From Arcuatula senhousia (Eukaryota > Mollusca > Bivalvia > Mytilida > Mytilidae), in assembly GCA_963971305.1 (NCBI GenBank), contig OZ020306.1, positions 41,623,512 through 41,687,511 of the forward strand: 64,000 nt of DNA. The letters are read 5' to 3'. The notes under the pieces are model-generated. The model was not told the DNA's origin. It made no database searches and saw only the letters and a program-made list of their open reading frames with translations. The translations under genes were made by a program, and so were the position numbers. Position 1 is the first letter of the stretch, and the number at the start of each line of letters is the position of its first letter. Positions 39,416 to 50,859 of the stretch are shown here, in pieces.

Positions 39416-41352
39416 CCCGAAAAAAAAACAGACCACAAAAAAACTCACAAAAAAAAACGAATAGCAATCAACAATCAAAAATGTAACAAAATCCCATGAA
39501 AAAAAATGTAACGCCTGGTGATTGACTTGTCTTGAAGATTCATTAGAGTCGATCTATCAGATTGATCCAAATGCCAAACAAGAAATAAGCGACTGGACTG
39601 ACATTTATTATCTTCTATTTTAACAAACTACGGATTCAAACTGATTTCCGATAAAGAAGGCATCAGCGAGAACACTCGCGGTGGAAGTCTGGTTCTTAAA
39701 CAAAACATGCCCTGGATTGTCAACAATGGTTAAAGCATCAAAAAGGATACGAGGATACCTTTCAAATGTTCTCATGTTTAACGAGGCTGTGTCTGCTGTA
39801 CACAAAATATAACCAGTGTAATGTGTTGGTCAGGCTTTCTAACTTGAGCGACAAAAATAATCTGTTGAATTAACGCATTCAAATTAGAAATAAAAATATG
39901 CCTCTTGCTCAAATAATAAACAAGAGGCTCCCAAGAGCCTGAATCGCTCACCTGATCTACACAGGTACATATATTTGTAGATATTATTGTGCTTAACCAT
40001 ATGCGATTTAAATTTCTGAAATATCTTGATTAGTTTTCAAGATATTGGACTTAATAAGTGTAAATTTGCCAAAAATTAGGAAAAAGAACAATAACTCCCA
40101 CATGAGTAGTCAGATCTTTTTGAAAATTTCAGGACAGGTAGGTCTTAATATGCTGATCACTTTTGATTCTTGCACAATTTTGATATCTGAAACCATTTTT
40201 TGAGTTATTAGCAAAAAAATACAATTTACCCCTTTGTTCTATTTTTAGCCATGGCGGTCATGTTTTTTGACGAATCAAAAATCTGAACAATAGAGTTGTA
40301 GCATATAAGCTATTAAACAAGTGTGCCATCTTAAGATGCAGTTGGTTTTACCTTGTCAAACAAGTTAATCTTTGAAATTCAGAGGAAAAGTAATGAAAAA
40401 TGGTAAATTTTGTTGTTTAAAGGATAATAAGCCCTAAAAGAAATGGTCCTACAGCTTTGACCTAAATACATGAAATGTAGATCTTGATGTGCTTAATCAT
40501 ATGCAACTCAAATTTTTGAAATATCTTATATAGTTTTCAAGATACAGGGCTAAATAAGTGAAAAAATTTGAAAAAATACAGAAAAAGGGCAATAACTCTT
40601 ATGTCGATTGTTGGATCTTCTTGAATATTTCATAGCAGGTAGATCTTGAGATGCTGACCATCACAATTTTGATATCTGTAACTATTTTTGAGTAATTAGC
40701 AAAAAACTGCAATTTACCCCTATGTTCTATTTTTAGCCATGGCGGCCATATTATTTTACGAATCAAAAATCCGAACGATAGAATTGTAGCATTTATGCTA
40801 TTCAACAACTGTGCCAAGTGTGGTTGAAGTTGGATGTATGGTGACAGACAAGTTAATCTTTGAAATTCAGGGAAAAAGTAATGAAAAATGGTCAATTTTG
40901 ACGCTTAAAGGGCCATAACTCCTAAAAAAAATGGTTCCACAGCTTTGACCTAATTACATGAAATGTAGATCTTAATGTGCTTAATCATATGCAATTTGAA
41001 TTTTTAAAATATCTTGTATAGTTTTCAAGATATAGGGCTAAGTAAGTGCAAAATTTTGAAAAAATCCAGTAAAAGGGCAATAACTCCTACATCGATTGTT
41101 GGATCTTTTTGAAAATTTCTGGGCAGGTAGATCTTGATGTGCTGATTACTTTTACCCTATGCCAGAATTTTGATATCTGGTACTGTTTTTGAGTTATTAG
41201 CAAAAAACTGCAATTTACCCCTATGTTCTATTTTTAGCCATGGCGGCCATGTTTTTTTACGAATCAAAAATCTGAACGACAGTTTTGTACACATAATGCT
41301 ACTAAACAACTGTATCAAGTTTGATTGCAATTGGACTTATGGTGTCGGACAA

Positions 41353-43952
41353 AATACAAATGACAACAAAGTTCCAGACAATAAATTTTGCTACGCCTGA
41401 CGCGCGTTTCGTCTATTCAAGACTCATCAGAGGCGCTCTACCAAAAATATTGAAAATGCCAAACACTGTATGAATATGAAGAGCATAGAACAGTATAACC
41501 AAAAATACCAAACTGGGGAACCAAATTATTACTAAGATATTCAACCTATGTCTGGGGTAGGAAGAACCTTAGGGTTTAGACAATTTTGAAATTTAGACGG
41601 ATAATTAAAAGCTTTGATGTATTCTCAAACTCAAAAGTGTTGGTGCCGGAGCGGGCTAACCTCGGGGAATTTAAACTCCACCAGCAGTGCTAACCTTCAC
41701 GTGTGTTCGAAATACAAATGACAACAAAGTTCCAGACAATAAATTTTGCTACGCCTGACGCGCGTTTCGTCTATTCAAGACTCATCAGAGGCGCTCTACC
41801 AAAAATATTGAAAATGCCAAACACTGTATGAATATGAAGAGCATAGAACAGTATAACCAAAAATACCAAACTGGGGAACCAAATTATTACTAAGATATTC
41901 AACCTATGTCTGGGGTAGGAAGAACCTTAGGGTTTAGACAATTTTGAAATTTAGACGGATAATTAAAAGCTTTGATGTATTCTCCAACTCAAAAGTGTTG
42001 GTGCCGGAGCGGGCTAACCTCGGGGAATTTAAACTCCACCAGCAGTGCTAACCTTCACGTGTGTTCGAAATACAAATGACAACAAAGTTCCAGACAATAA
42101 ATTTTGCTACGCCTGACGCGCGTTTCGTCTATTCAAGACTCATCAGAGGCGCTCTACCAAAAATATTGAAAATGCCAAACACTGTATGAATATGAAGAGC
42201 ATAGAACAGTATAACCAAAAATACCAAACTGGGGAACCAAATTATTACTAAGATATTCAACCTATGTCTGGGGTAGGAAGAACCTTAGGGTTTAGACAAT
42301 TTTGAAATTTAGACGGATAATTAAAAGCTTTGATGTATTCTCCAACTCAAAAGTGTTGGTGCCGGAGCGGGCTAACCTCGGGGAATTTAAACTCCACCAG
42401 CAGTGCTAACCTTCACGTGTGTTCGAAATACAAATGACAACAAAGTTCCAGACAATAAATTTTGCTACGCCTGACGCGCGTTTCGTCTATTCAAGACTCA
42501 TCAGAGGCGCTCTACCAAAAATATTGAAAATGCCAAACACTGTATGAATATGAAGAGCATAGAACAGTATAACCAAAAATACCAAACTGGGGAACCAAAT
42601 TATTACTAAGATATTCAACCTATGTCTGGGGTAGGAAGAACCTTAGGGTTTAGACAATTTTGAAATTTAGACGGATAATTAAAAGCTTTGATGTATTCTC
42701 CAACTCAAAAGTGTTGGTGCCGGAGCGGGCTAACCTCGGGGAATTTAAACTCCACCAGCAGTGCTAACCTTCACGTGTGTTCGAAATACAAATGACAACA
42801 AAGTTCCAGACAATAAATTTTGCTACGCCTGACGCGCGTTTCGTCTATTCAAGACTCATCAGAGGCGCTCTACCAAAAATATTGAAAATGCCAAACACTG
42901 TATGAATATGAAGAGCATAGAACAGTATAACCAAAAATACCAAACAGGGGAACCAAATTATTACTAAGATATTCAACCTATGTCTGGGGTAGGAAGAACC
43001 TTAGGGTTTAGACAATTTTGAAATTTAGACGGATAATTAAAAGCTTTGATGTATTCTCCAACTCAAAAGTGTTGGTGCCGGAGCGGGCTAACCTCGGGGA
43101 ATTTAAACTCCACCAGCAGTGCTAACCTTCACGTGTGTTCGAAATACAAATGACAACAAAGTTCCAGACAATAAATTTTGCTACGCCTGACGCGCGTTTC
43201 GTCTATTCAAGACTCATCAGAGGCGCTCTACCAAAAATATTGAAAATGCCAAACACTGTATGAATATGAAGAGCATAGAACAGTATAACCAAAAATACCA
43301 AACTGGGGAACCAAATTATTACTAAGATATTCAACCTATGTCTGGGGTAGGAAGAACCTTAGGGTTTAGACAATTTTGAAATTTAGACGGATAATTAAAA
43401 GCTTTGATGTATTCTCCAACTCAAAAGTGTTGGTGCCGGAGCGGGCTAACCTCGGGGAATTTAAACTCCACCAGCAGTGCTAACCTTCACGTGTGTTCGA
43501 AATACAAATGACAACAAAGTTCCAGACAATAAATTTTGCTACGCCTGACGCGCGTTTCGTCTATTCAAGACTCATCAGAGGCGCTCTACCAAAAATATTG
43601 AAAATGCCAAACACTGTATGAATATGAAGAGCATAGAACAGTATAACCAAAAATACCAAACTGGGGAACCAAATTATTACTAAGATATTCAACCTATGTC
43701 TGGGGTAGGAAGAACCTTAGGGTTTAGACAATTTTGAAATTTAGACGGATAATTAAAAGCTTTGATGTATTCTCCAACTCAAAAGTGTTGGTGCCGGAGC
43801 GGGCTAACCTCGGGGAATTTAAACTCCACCAGCAGTGCTAACCTTCACGTGTGTTCGAAATACAAATGACAACAAAGTTCCAGACAATAAATTTTGCTAC
43901 GCCTGACGCGCGTTTCGTCTATTCAAGACTCATCAGAGGCGCTCTACCAAAA
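41353..43952 (+). repeat. Tandem array of seven 358-bp R2 monomers
   Basis: Monomers begin at 41353, 41711, 42069, 42427, 42785, 43143 and 43501; an eighth is cut at about 43952. Spacing is exactly 358 bp and copies are almost identical (single-base differences seen near 41625 in the first and near 42944 in the fifth). Each monomer is one R2 element plus a spacer of about 20 bp (ctaaccttcacgtgtgttcg). Confidence 0.95.
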
Positions 43953-43978
43953 AGACAAGTTAAAGTTTGAAAAATTGT

Positions 43979-44020
43979 TAACAGACGACGACGACGACAG
44001 ACGACGACGACGACGGACGC
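43979..44020 (+). repeat. (GAC)n microsatellite
   Basis: Two runs of GAC triplets near the right end of the composite element; a shorter equivalent sits in each Ig-array intron in reverse (gtcgtcgtctgtcgtc). Confidence 0.85.
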
Positions 44021-44216
44021 CAAGTGATGGTATAAGCTCCCATGGATCTTCGGTCCAGGTGAGCTAAAAATGCATCATGTACAACCACATTTAAAATGAC
44101 GACAGAAAACTCTAAAATGTTAAGTACAAGTTAACTTCTTGTACTTTAACTATAATATGATGAGTATCTTTAAAGTATTCGCTATTAACTGACAAAATAT
44201 TGTACTTCAATAGGTA

Positions 44217-44440
44217 GCTAAGTACCGTGACAATCTCGTTGGTGTCGTATATACACAACAAAGCTGGCAATTCATTCCATTCACAAATACGGTATCTATA
44301 AACACTTCAGTTAAGTATCACAAAGTCAACCAAGGTTGTCTATATTTGTACTATAACTTCCTGATTGTAAATTCAAAATATTTTATAAAACTAGTGGTCT
44401 TTACGTTAAAGGGGTTGAGTATCATGAAAGTGAACCAATG
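44217..44440 (+). repeat. Older duplicated segment, copy 1
   Basis: Matches 47050-47310 (acacaacaaagctg, caaggttgtctat, taacttcctgattg, gttaaaggggt...gaaagtg). Copies are diverged by indels and lie about 2.9 kb apart. Confidence 0.6.
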
Positions 44441-44847
44441 TAAAATGGTAAAAATGGAGAATAGTTAAAAATTAACATAGTTAAAAAACACGCAATAGCC
44501 TATGTACTTTTATCTAGAATTAAAACATATGAGGAATTTTCTGGTTTACTTTGGTATACTTTATACATGCCAATGTTTTACCTTTACGCCGCGTCGGTAA
44601 CGTATGTTGGCCAAACATTGATGACCACGGTATGCCGAAAAAAATGACATATACCATCATACTATAACTGATGATTTTGGGTAAGTTTTCAGCTTCATGC
44701 ACTCATCCTGTGCATCGACCAATGTTGTAGGCGAGACAAAATTAGAAAATACACAAAGTTAGCAGCGAATTTGGCTAGAACAGGGATATGACCATGAATA
44801 TGATGATGGATAGTGAAATGGAAACAAGTCCAATAGTGCACCGAGTT

Positions 44848-45023
44848 TAATAATTTGGTTCCCCAGTTTCGTATTTTTGGTTTTACTGTTTTATGCTCTT
44901 CATAATCATATAGTGTTTGGCATTTTAAATATTTTTGGTAGAGCGCCTCTGATGCGTCTTGAATAGACGAAACGTGCGTCAGGCGTAGCAAAATTTATTG
45001 TCTGGAACTTTGTTGTCATTTGT
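44848..45023 (-). repeat. R2 fragment
   Basis: Reverse-strand 5' half of R2, ending in gttccagacaataaatttt when read on the minus strand. Confidence 0.75.
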
Positions 45024-45759
45024 TTTTCAGCCTGGTTTCTCGTGTTACGACCTGACGACCCCAGCAATCAGATAACTGTAAAACCCATGCATCCAACAAC
45101 CTGGGGCATACATCCCAGTAAGAAAAGTGCCCAGAATTGTCATCAGGGTACTGGACGCTCTTTTATGGATTATTTCAGACATGTTTAGCGTTCCTGATGG
45201 TATATTGCCAAAAATACGCTAAGACATTTAAGTGGTAGCCATGTTAGGTAATAAATGAAGATGTTGGATGGCACGAGATCTGATCTGTGCTTCTTACACG
45301 TGGCTTCTTATATCAAATAGAAAGAGGAAGCTTGTTGTGACCTATTTTTTTCAATATTTTTCACTACGTTTTAAAATGGCAGTTTCAGTCTGTGGTTTCT
45401 TTCTATTGCCTTTAACCTTTTCCTTTATTTTTTTAAATATCTTAATAGACCATTTGCCAATTAATGTCGGATTTTTATTCCGTGATCGATTTAATTTTAC
45501 CGTTTACGTTACCGGTATGAAAAATCATGTTGGTTTCCAAATGGATAGAAGTAGGGAAAGCCTCGGATTTTATCGTGTACGTCTGGGATAATCCATGTGA
45601 AAAATTTAAACAACAGATATTCTAATGTTTTTGACATCATATTATAATAGTATATACCACATCATTTCATACTACGCAATCAAAATCATTCAAATATGCT
45701 TTGATTAGTATATTCAGAATATCGAAATTGCTTTGAGAGCAAGCGATGTTCCATTTCAT

Positions 45760-45892
45760 TATGGACTTTTTACTAGGTCAATATGTATTTATATGGACCG
45801 TGGAGAAAAATATTACCTGAGGACAAAGTCCGAGGTCAATATTTTTCTACAGGTCCATATAAATACATATTGACAGAGTAAAGAGTTTGTAA
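45760..45892. other. Long palindromic hairpin
   Basis: The inner 98 bp (45777-45874) forms a fold-back with perfect outer arms (gtcaatatgtatttatatgg) and further paired blocks around a GGACAAAGTCC centre. Weaker pairing extends to 45760-45892. Probably a fold-back MITE. Confidence 0.75.
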
Positions 45893-46009
45893 GTACCCAA
45901 AATAATCAAAGTGAACAACAATTGGCAAATGCACTATTGATTCAAATGCTGCTGATGAGAGGTTACTCCTTGAAATATCGATATACAGCATAAATAAATT
46001 AACCGTTCT

Positions 46010-48260
46010 ATAACTGTTTTTGGTATTGTATTTTGATCTTGTACTAATTATGAATTAATTTAAAACCAATCCAACTCATCACCAATGTTTGGAATAAAAA
46101 TAATAATATTTTCCCGCGTTTCGTCTAGTATAGCGGGAAAATGTTGTATTGTCGGTATGCATAATATTAATATTCGGGTACCAAGGGGTGTTATTAGCCA
46201 ATAAGGTTTTGAGACGTAATTTTCCGGTATTTTCCGTGGGGTGTGTTCGAGTAGTTAGTTTTTTGTAAATCACTTTCTAGCCGTCGTTTAACCAAGTAAA
46301 CTTCATTTTGATAAATTATTTAGGTTTTAATTTTGATAAACTATAAAATATTTTTTGTAAATGATGAGGTCCGACATCATTATCCCGAGATAGGCTTGTG
46401 CATAGATTTCGGATACAGGTTTCCATGGACTCCGTGGTTTTTCCTGGGCGGCCCTGGCTATCGAGGAAGGATATTTTTTTTTATTTAATAGCTATTGTAA
46501 CAGTATTATTTGTGCTTTGTTTTTTAGTCATAATGACACTATTAGATTGAGCTTGAAGAGCCGAAACTATTTGTACTTGATTATTTTCATTTGTTACGGT
46601 ACTTGATATAGTAATATTATACTGAATTTAATGTGTACTTGTATTGAAGAACATTATATGTAATAGAATTTTTGGAATAATATATACGGCGTCCATCATA
46701 CACGGCGGGCTGTCGGCAACTGAAGTTGAGTGTTTGTGTTTTATTTATATGGCCAATGTGGGCGTTATGAAGTGCAATCAGTTAGCGTCTGTCGTCATTA
46801 ATAAGGGTTGAGATAATACGAAGTTTTATTCAAATTATATAATCAGTAATAGGACTTGTATAAATAAAACTTGACGGACGTGGGAAAGTAGGTTCAACCC
46901 CATAACTATATAACCCACTTTTTCAATAGTGATGCCGAGTGCAGCAGATATTTTTAGGTCAAGTACAACTAAAACATCTTAAACTTTAATAGTAAGATTT
47001 TTATGGACTATTCAATTGAAAAATTATACCTCCTTACTTCCCAACATATTGTATTCGGTAGCTAGGCACAACGAATATTGAATACCCGCATTCCGATCTC
47101 CAAGATATGATTTACACACAACAAAGCTGACAAAGCACAAACACAATGACAAATACGGTTGCCATAAACATATCAGTTCAGGAATAATAAATTCAGCCAA
47201 GGTTGTCTATTTTTACACCTTAACTTCCTGATTGAAAATGCGTAGTACTAAAATTTATCAAATTTGTGGTCTGAAACGTTAAAGGGGTAGACTTTTATGA
47301 AAGTGTACCAAATGTTGTCATGTTTGAAACACCATGAGAACTGTATGAAAAAAATAATGCAAGGACAGATAGTCTATTAATGATAAGTTTTAGGAAACAA
47401 ATGTATCGTTCAAAATATGATACCCGGTAAAAGACAATGAGAAAGCTATTGTATCTATTTGATTAAAAATGATGCAATCTTTGTTTAACATTTGTATATG
47501 GTGTCTTCGATCTTTGTTTGCGTGCCAATTGTCGATTATTTTCAACAGGAAGACAGTTGCCTATCAAATATTTGGAAACTGAATCCTGAAACAACAATTC
47601 GACGAAACACAACAGAACTCCCAAGAGTTATTAACACGTGTGCTCTGGTGGATCTAATACAAAAATGATATAAAACAAGCAACAAGGGATGTGAAATACT
47701 ATTAATTCACAACACATAAGCAGAAACTATTATTTTTTAAGTTAAAAATCATTAGTACGAAAAAGCCGGTTAGCTTTTTATCAAAAGTCATTTAAGTTCG
47801 AAAAGGCCAGTTAGCTTTTTTCAATTATTTTATCATTTTTTATTGTTCAATTTGGGGTTCATGTATACTTTAATTATTAAAAAAAACTATAAATCCACAC
47901 TAACAAAGAGTCTAGTCGGTCGTATAATATTGGCAGTATGTGAATAAAGGACGTAAAGTATGACATTTAATAATATGCAATTAAAAAAGTAATAAAGCTA
48001 TCTTATTGGAATTTTCTCAACCATAAACCCCGGGCGTCGTGCATATAAAACTTGAAATACAACCCCATTGTATCGATTTGAATCATTATTAGTCACGTAA
48101 CCATGCTTTTATTGATTCGTTGTCCTTGGATAAAAACATTGCTTTATCATCATGTTTATCATATTTCAAATAAACCATTGATTTGTTACCAGGTGATAAA
48201 ATTAGTTTGACTTAGTTTTTATCCAATGGTGTTCTATTAGGAAGTTGCGGTAGTTTCTTT
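46010..48260. other. Intergenic AT-rich DNA
   Basis: Contains a small palindrome at 46110-46140 and the second copy of the duplicated segment (47050-47310). No gene is supported. Confidence 0.4.
47050..47310 (+). repeat. Older duplicated segment, copy 2
   Basis: Partner of 44217-44440; same block order, separated by indels. Confidence 0.6.
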
Positions 48261-48696
48261 GTATGAAAATGCCGAACTTGGTGATACGAAAATCACTGAA
48301 ATTGCACAGTAGCAATCTGCCGAACTTGATATACGATTTACGCCCAAATTAATAATTTGGTTTAAAATGACACGATATTGTTACGAAGTGATATATATGA
48401 AATAACATATTAGATGAAAACATTTATTTTGAATATTTTGTTTATAATCATGATTTACGTAATTTTATCCAAGGAAGTAAGAAGTCAAAAAACATGCCGA
48501 ACTTGAATCAAATGAAATGTTTCCCTATTCATGTATCTTAAAAATAGGGTGGATTTTCCAATAAATTATGAATAGGACTTATTTTTATCTTTATGAAAAA
48601 TGTGACATGTTTTAACTAAACGCTAAGGTTAAATTAAGTGTGCCACAAGCTAGATTATTAAAAAAAAATTATTGAAAATTAAAGGACCAAAAAGAC

Positions 48697-49660
48697 CTTT
48701 AGAGTGACTGTACGTGGAGTCGTACACTTTTTAAGGTTTTAACTTTTAAAATCTCGACCGCAAATGTGAATCGGTTCCAATCTTTTTCCAAAATATAGAG
48801 GTGGACAATAGCTTCAAACACTTAATATATTTTTGAAAAATATAAGCAAGTTACCATTTTACAGATTATTGTTTGAAGGTAACAAAAGCGTAAAAAATTG
48901 CTTAAAATAGTACGTGGAGTCGTACACCTCAAAATTTTGAAAATTTCCATTTATTTTTCACTAAGTCGTATATGGGGTGAAAGACAATCATTTCAAAGAC
49001 ATTTTGTCACTGCTTATTTTCCAGAAAATAACAGGATGACATCGTGTCTGTTTATTTATCAGTATGCATACACGATGCATTTGTGCAGCATTTTATACCA
49101 CCTCTAAAAATCAGCACATTTATATTCTGAGCATAAATACTTAAATCACGATTAAACTTTTGAAAATATTAGCGGAAAACAATACAAATAACATTGGTTT
49201 CAAGTGATTTCAGATCTTAGCTTACACAAGAAAGTGTTTTCAGCTTTATTTGTTTTCTTTCTTTATGCTGAACGAGGGTGCCGGAATTCACTAAAACTAT
49301 AATTGTAGCTTTTTTCAAGAAATCTTTCAAAAATATTTTATCAGTTGTGTTAAAAAGATCGTTTTATTCAGTTTTCAATAGATATATAGTTTGAATAACA
49401 GATAAAAATTATCAATTAACGTTTTAGACAAGAAAAGTTTACAATTAAGCGGATTTATGAGACTTCGATGTTTAATTTTAATATAATAGTTTTTCAACTC
49501 AAAATCGTGGCTTATCCTGTAAAAGAACATATTAATGATATAGTATCATTTACCCATAAAAATATTTGTATTATCATTCCCATTAAAAGTGTATTTTGAA
49601 ATAAACCAAAAGTGTACGACTCCACGTCCTGTACGACTCCGCGTACAGTTACTCTAAAGG
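48697..49660. mobile_element. ~960-bp inverted-repeat DNA element
   Basis: The termini share CTTTAGAGTRACTGTACG and then GGAGTCGTACA in inverted orientation. Each end has two copies of a TACGTGGAGTCGTACA motif (48711 and 48911; reverse at 49613 and 49631). No transposase; the interior is AT-rich. It sits inside the older GCCGAACTTG-bearing region. Confidence 0.68.
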
Positions 49661-50859
49661 GAAAATATTTTTCACATACTATATATACTGAAAGTAACAA
49701 AAAAAAGATCCCCACTTTTAAAAAATCGATAATATTGAATTTTAAATGGGTTTACATCTGCATTCACGAAATTTGTGTAAAAGTTTCATAAAAATCCATT
49801 TGTTTGGGAGGAGTGCTACAAACAAAAGAACCGACAGACCCCTATACTACTCGAGCCATCTATATCCCCACTTTTCAAGCTAGAAATTATTGATTCATAC
49901 GCAACATAAAAAAAAAAACATAAATTGAGCATTTGTCGCAGCTGGCAAATTGATTGATAATACAGTTTTATATATTATATATTATTATAATTTGCATTTT
50001 ACTTTATCTATAAATTCTATATAAGGGGTAGTTCTAACATAATATGCGTGTCCCGCTAAATGCACTGATTTAAAATAATTTTAAGTTTCTTCCAACGTCC
50101 TTTCCCATGCATAGACAAAGACCTATAAAGGTGTCATTGTGACATCGAATACTTTAAAAAGTCATAAAAATTACCGGGTACACTCATAAAGTAAAAGGGC
50201 AATTCCCTATTTTAAATAAATATTCAATAGACTGAATAGACCGACTTCTCTAGCTATATATTTAGACACAAAAGAGCGGTGCAATAAATATTTTATCTGG
50301 GCGTTTTGTTCATGTTTTGTTATAATGCAAGCACTGTAAATATTTACAAAAGATAACCTTGTATTTCAATGATACACTTTGTTTGAATGTACGTTTAAAG
50401 GGCATTTTCTTCCTGATATGAAATTGTGACAAGTACATGTTATTTAAGGGCGTCTTTATCTTTTTCGGTTAGGTCAAACTTCCTGCTTGCGTTAGCATTA
50501 AATGTCCTTATTAAACAAAATGTATGGAAGCTTCTGGGTGTCATATATGCGCAAAATATTACAAAAACGTACAAAAAAGGAAAGCTTATGGACAGATATG
50601 CTAAATTCTAAAACTATTAATCCATTCTATTTCTGTCATCATCGATCTTTTTATATACATCATTTAAAATTACTCGAAACCAAACAAAATTACCCATTTC
50701 TTCATTTATTTAGAAAACTTAAGACATTATCTATTGTCATAGAGTGGTCAGCTTAGAAAAAAGTCAAATATTATTTAAAAATAATATGCTAATGAGCGGC
50801 TTTTAACCAAAAATAACGATTAACCGCTTCGCAGGAGTGTAAGAAAATGTCTCAGTAGC

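Larger units (their letters stand above)
39921..44070. mobile_element. Composite Helentron-like element carrying a 358-bp array
   Basis: Left end: hairpin AGGCTC-CCAA-GAGCCT then gaatcgctcacctg. Right end: a (GAC)n tract, gacgccaagtgatgg, and ccaggtgagctaaaaa. The cacctg/caggtg boxes at the two ends are subterminal inverted repeats. The left third has three units of about 490 bp marked by agccatggcggycatgtttt (40248, 40735, 41237). The right part is the tandem 358-bp array. No helicase or replicase ORF, so it is non-autonomous. Confidence 0.6.

Noticed and set aside
41353..43952. CRISPR-like array
   Set aside because: The 358-bp monomers are contiguous and include their spacers unchanged; this is an ordinary tandem repeat in a eukaryote.
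45268..45591. 107-codon plus-strand frame with hydrophobic runs
   Set aside because: No homology recognised and T-rich sequence naturally gives Phe/Leu runs; no splice signals or neighbours support it.
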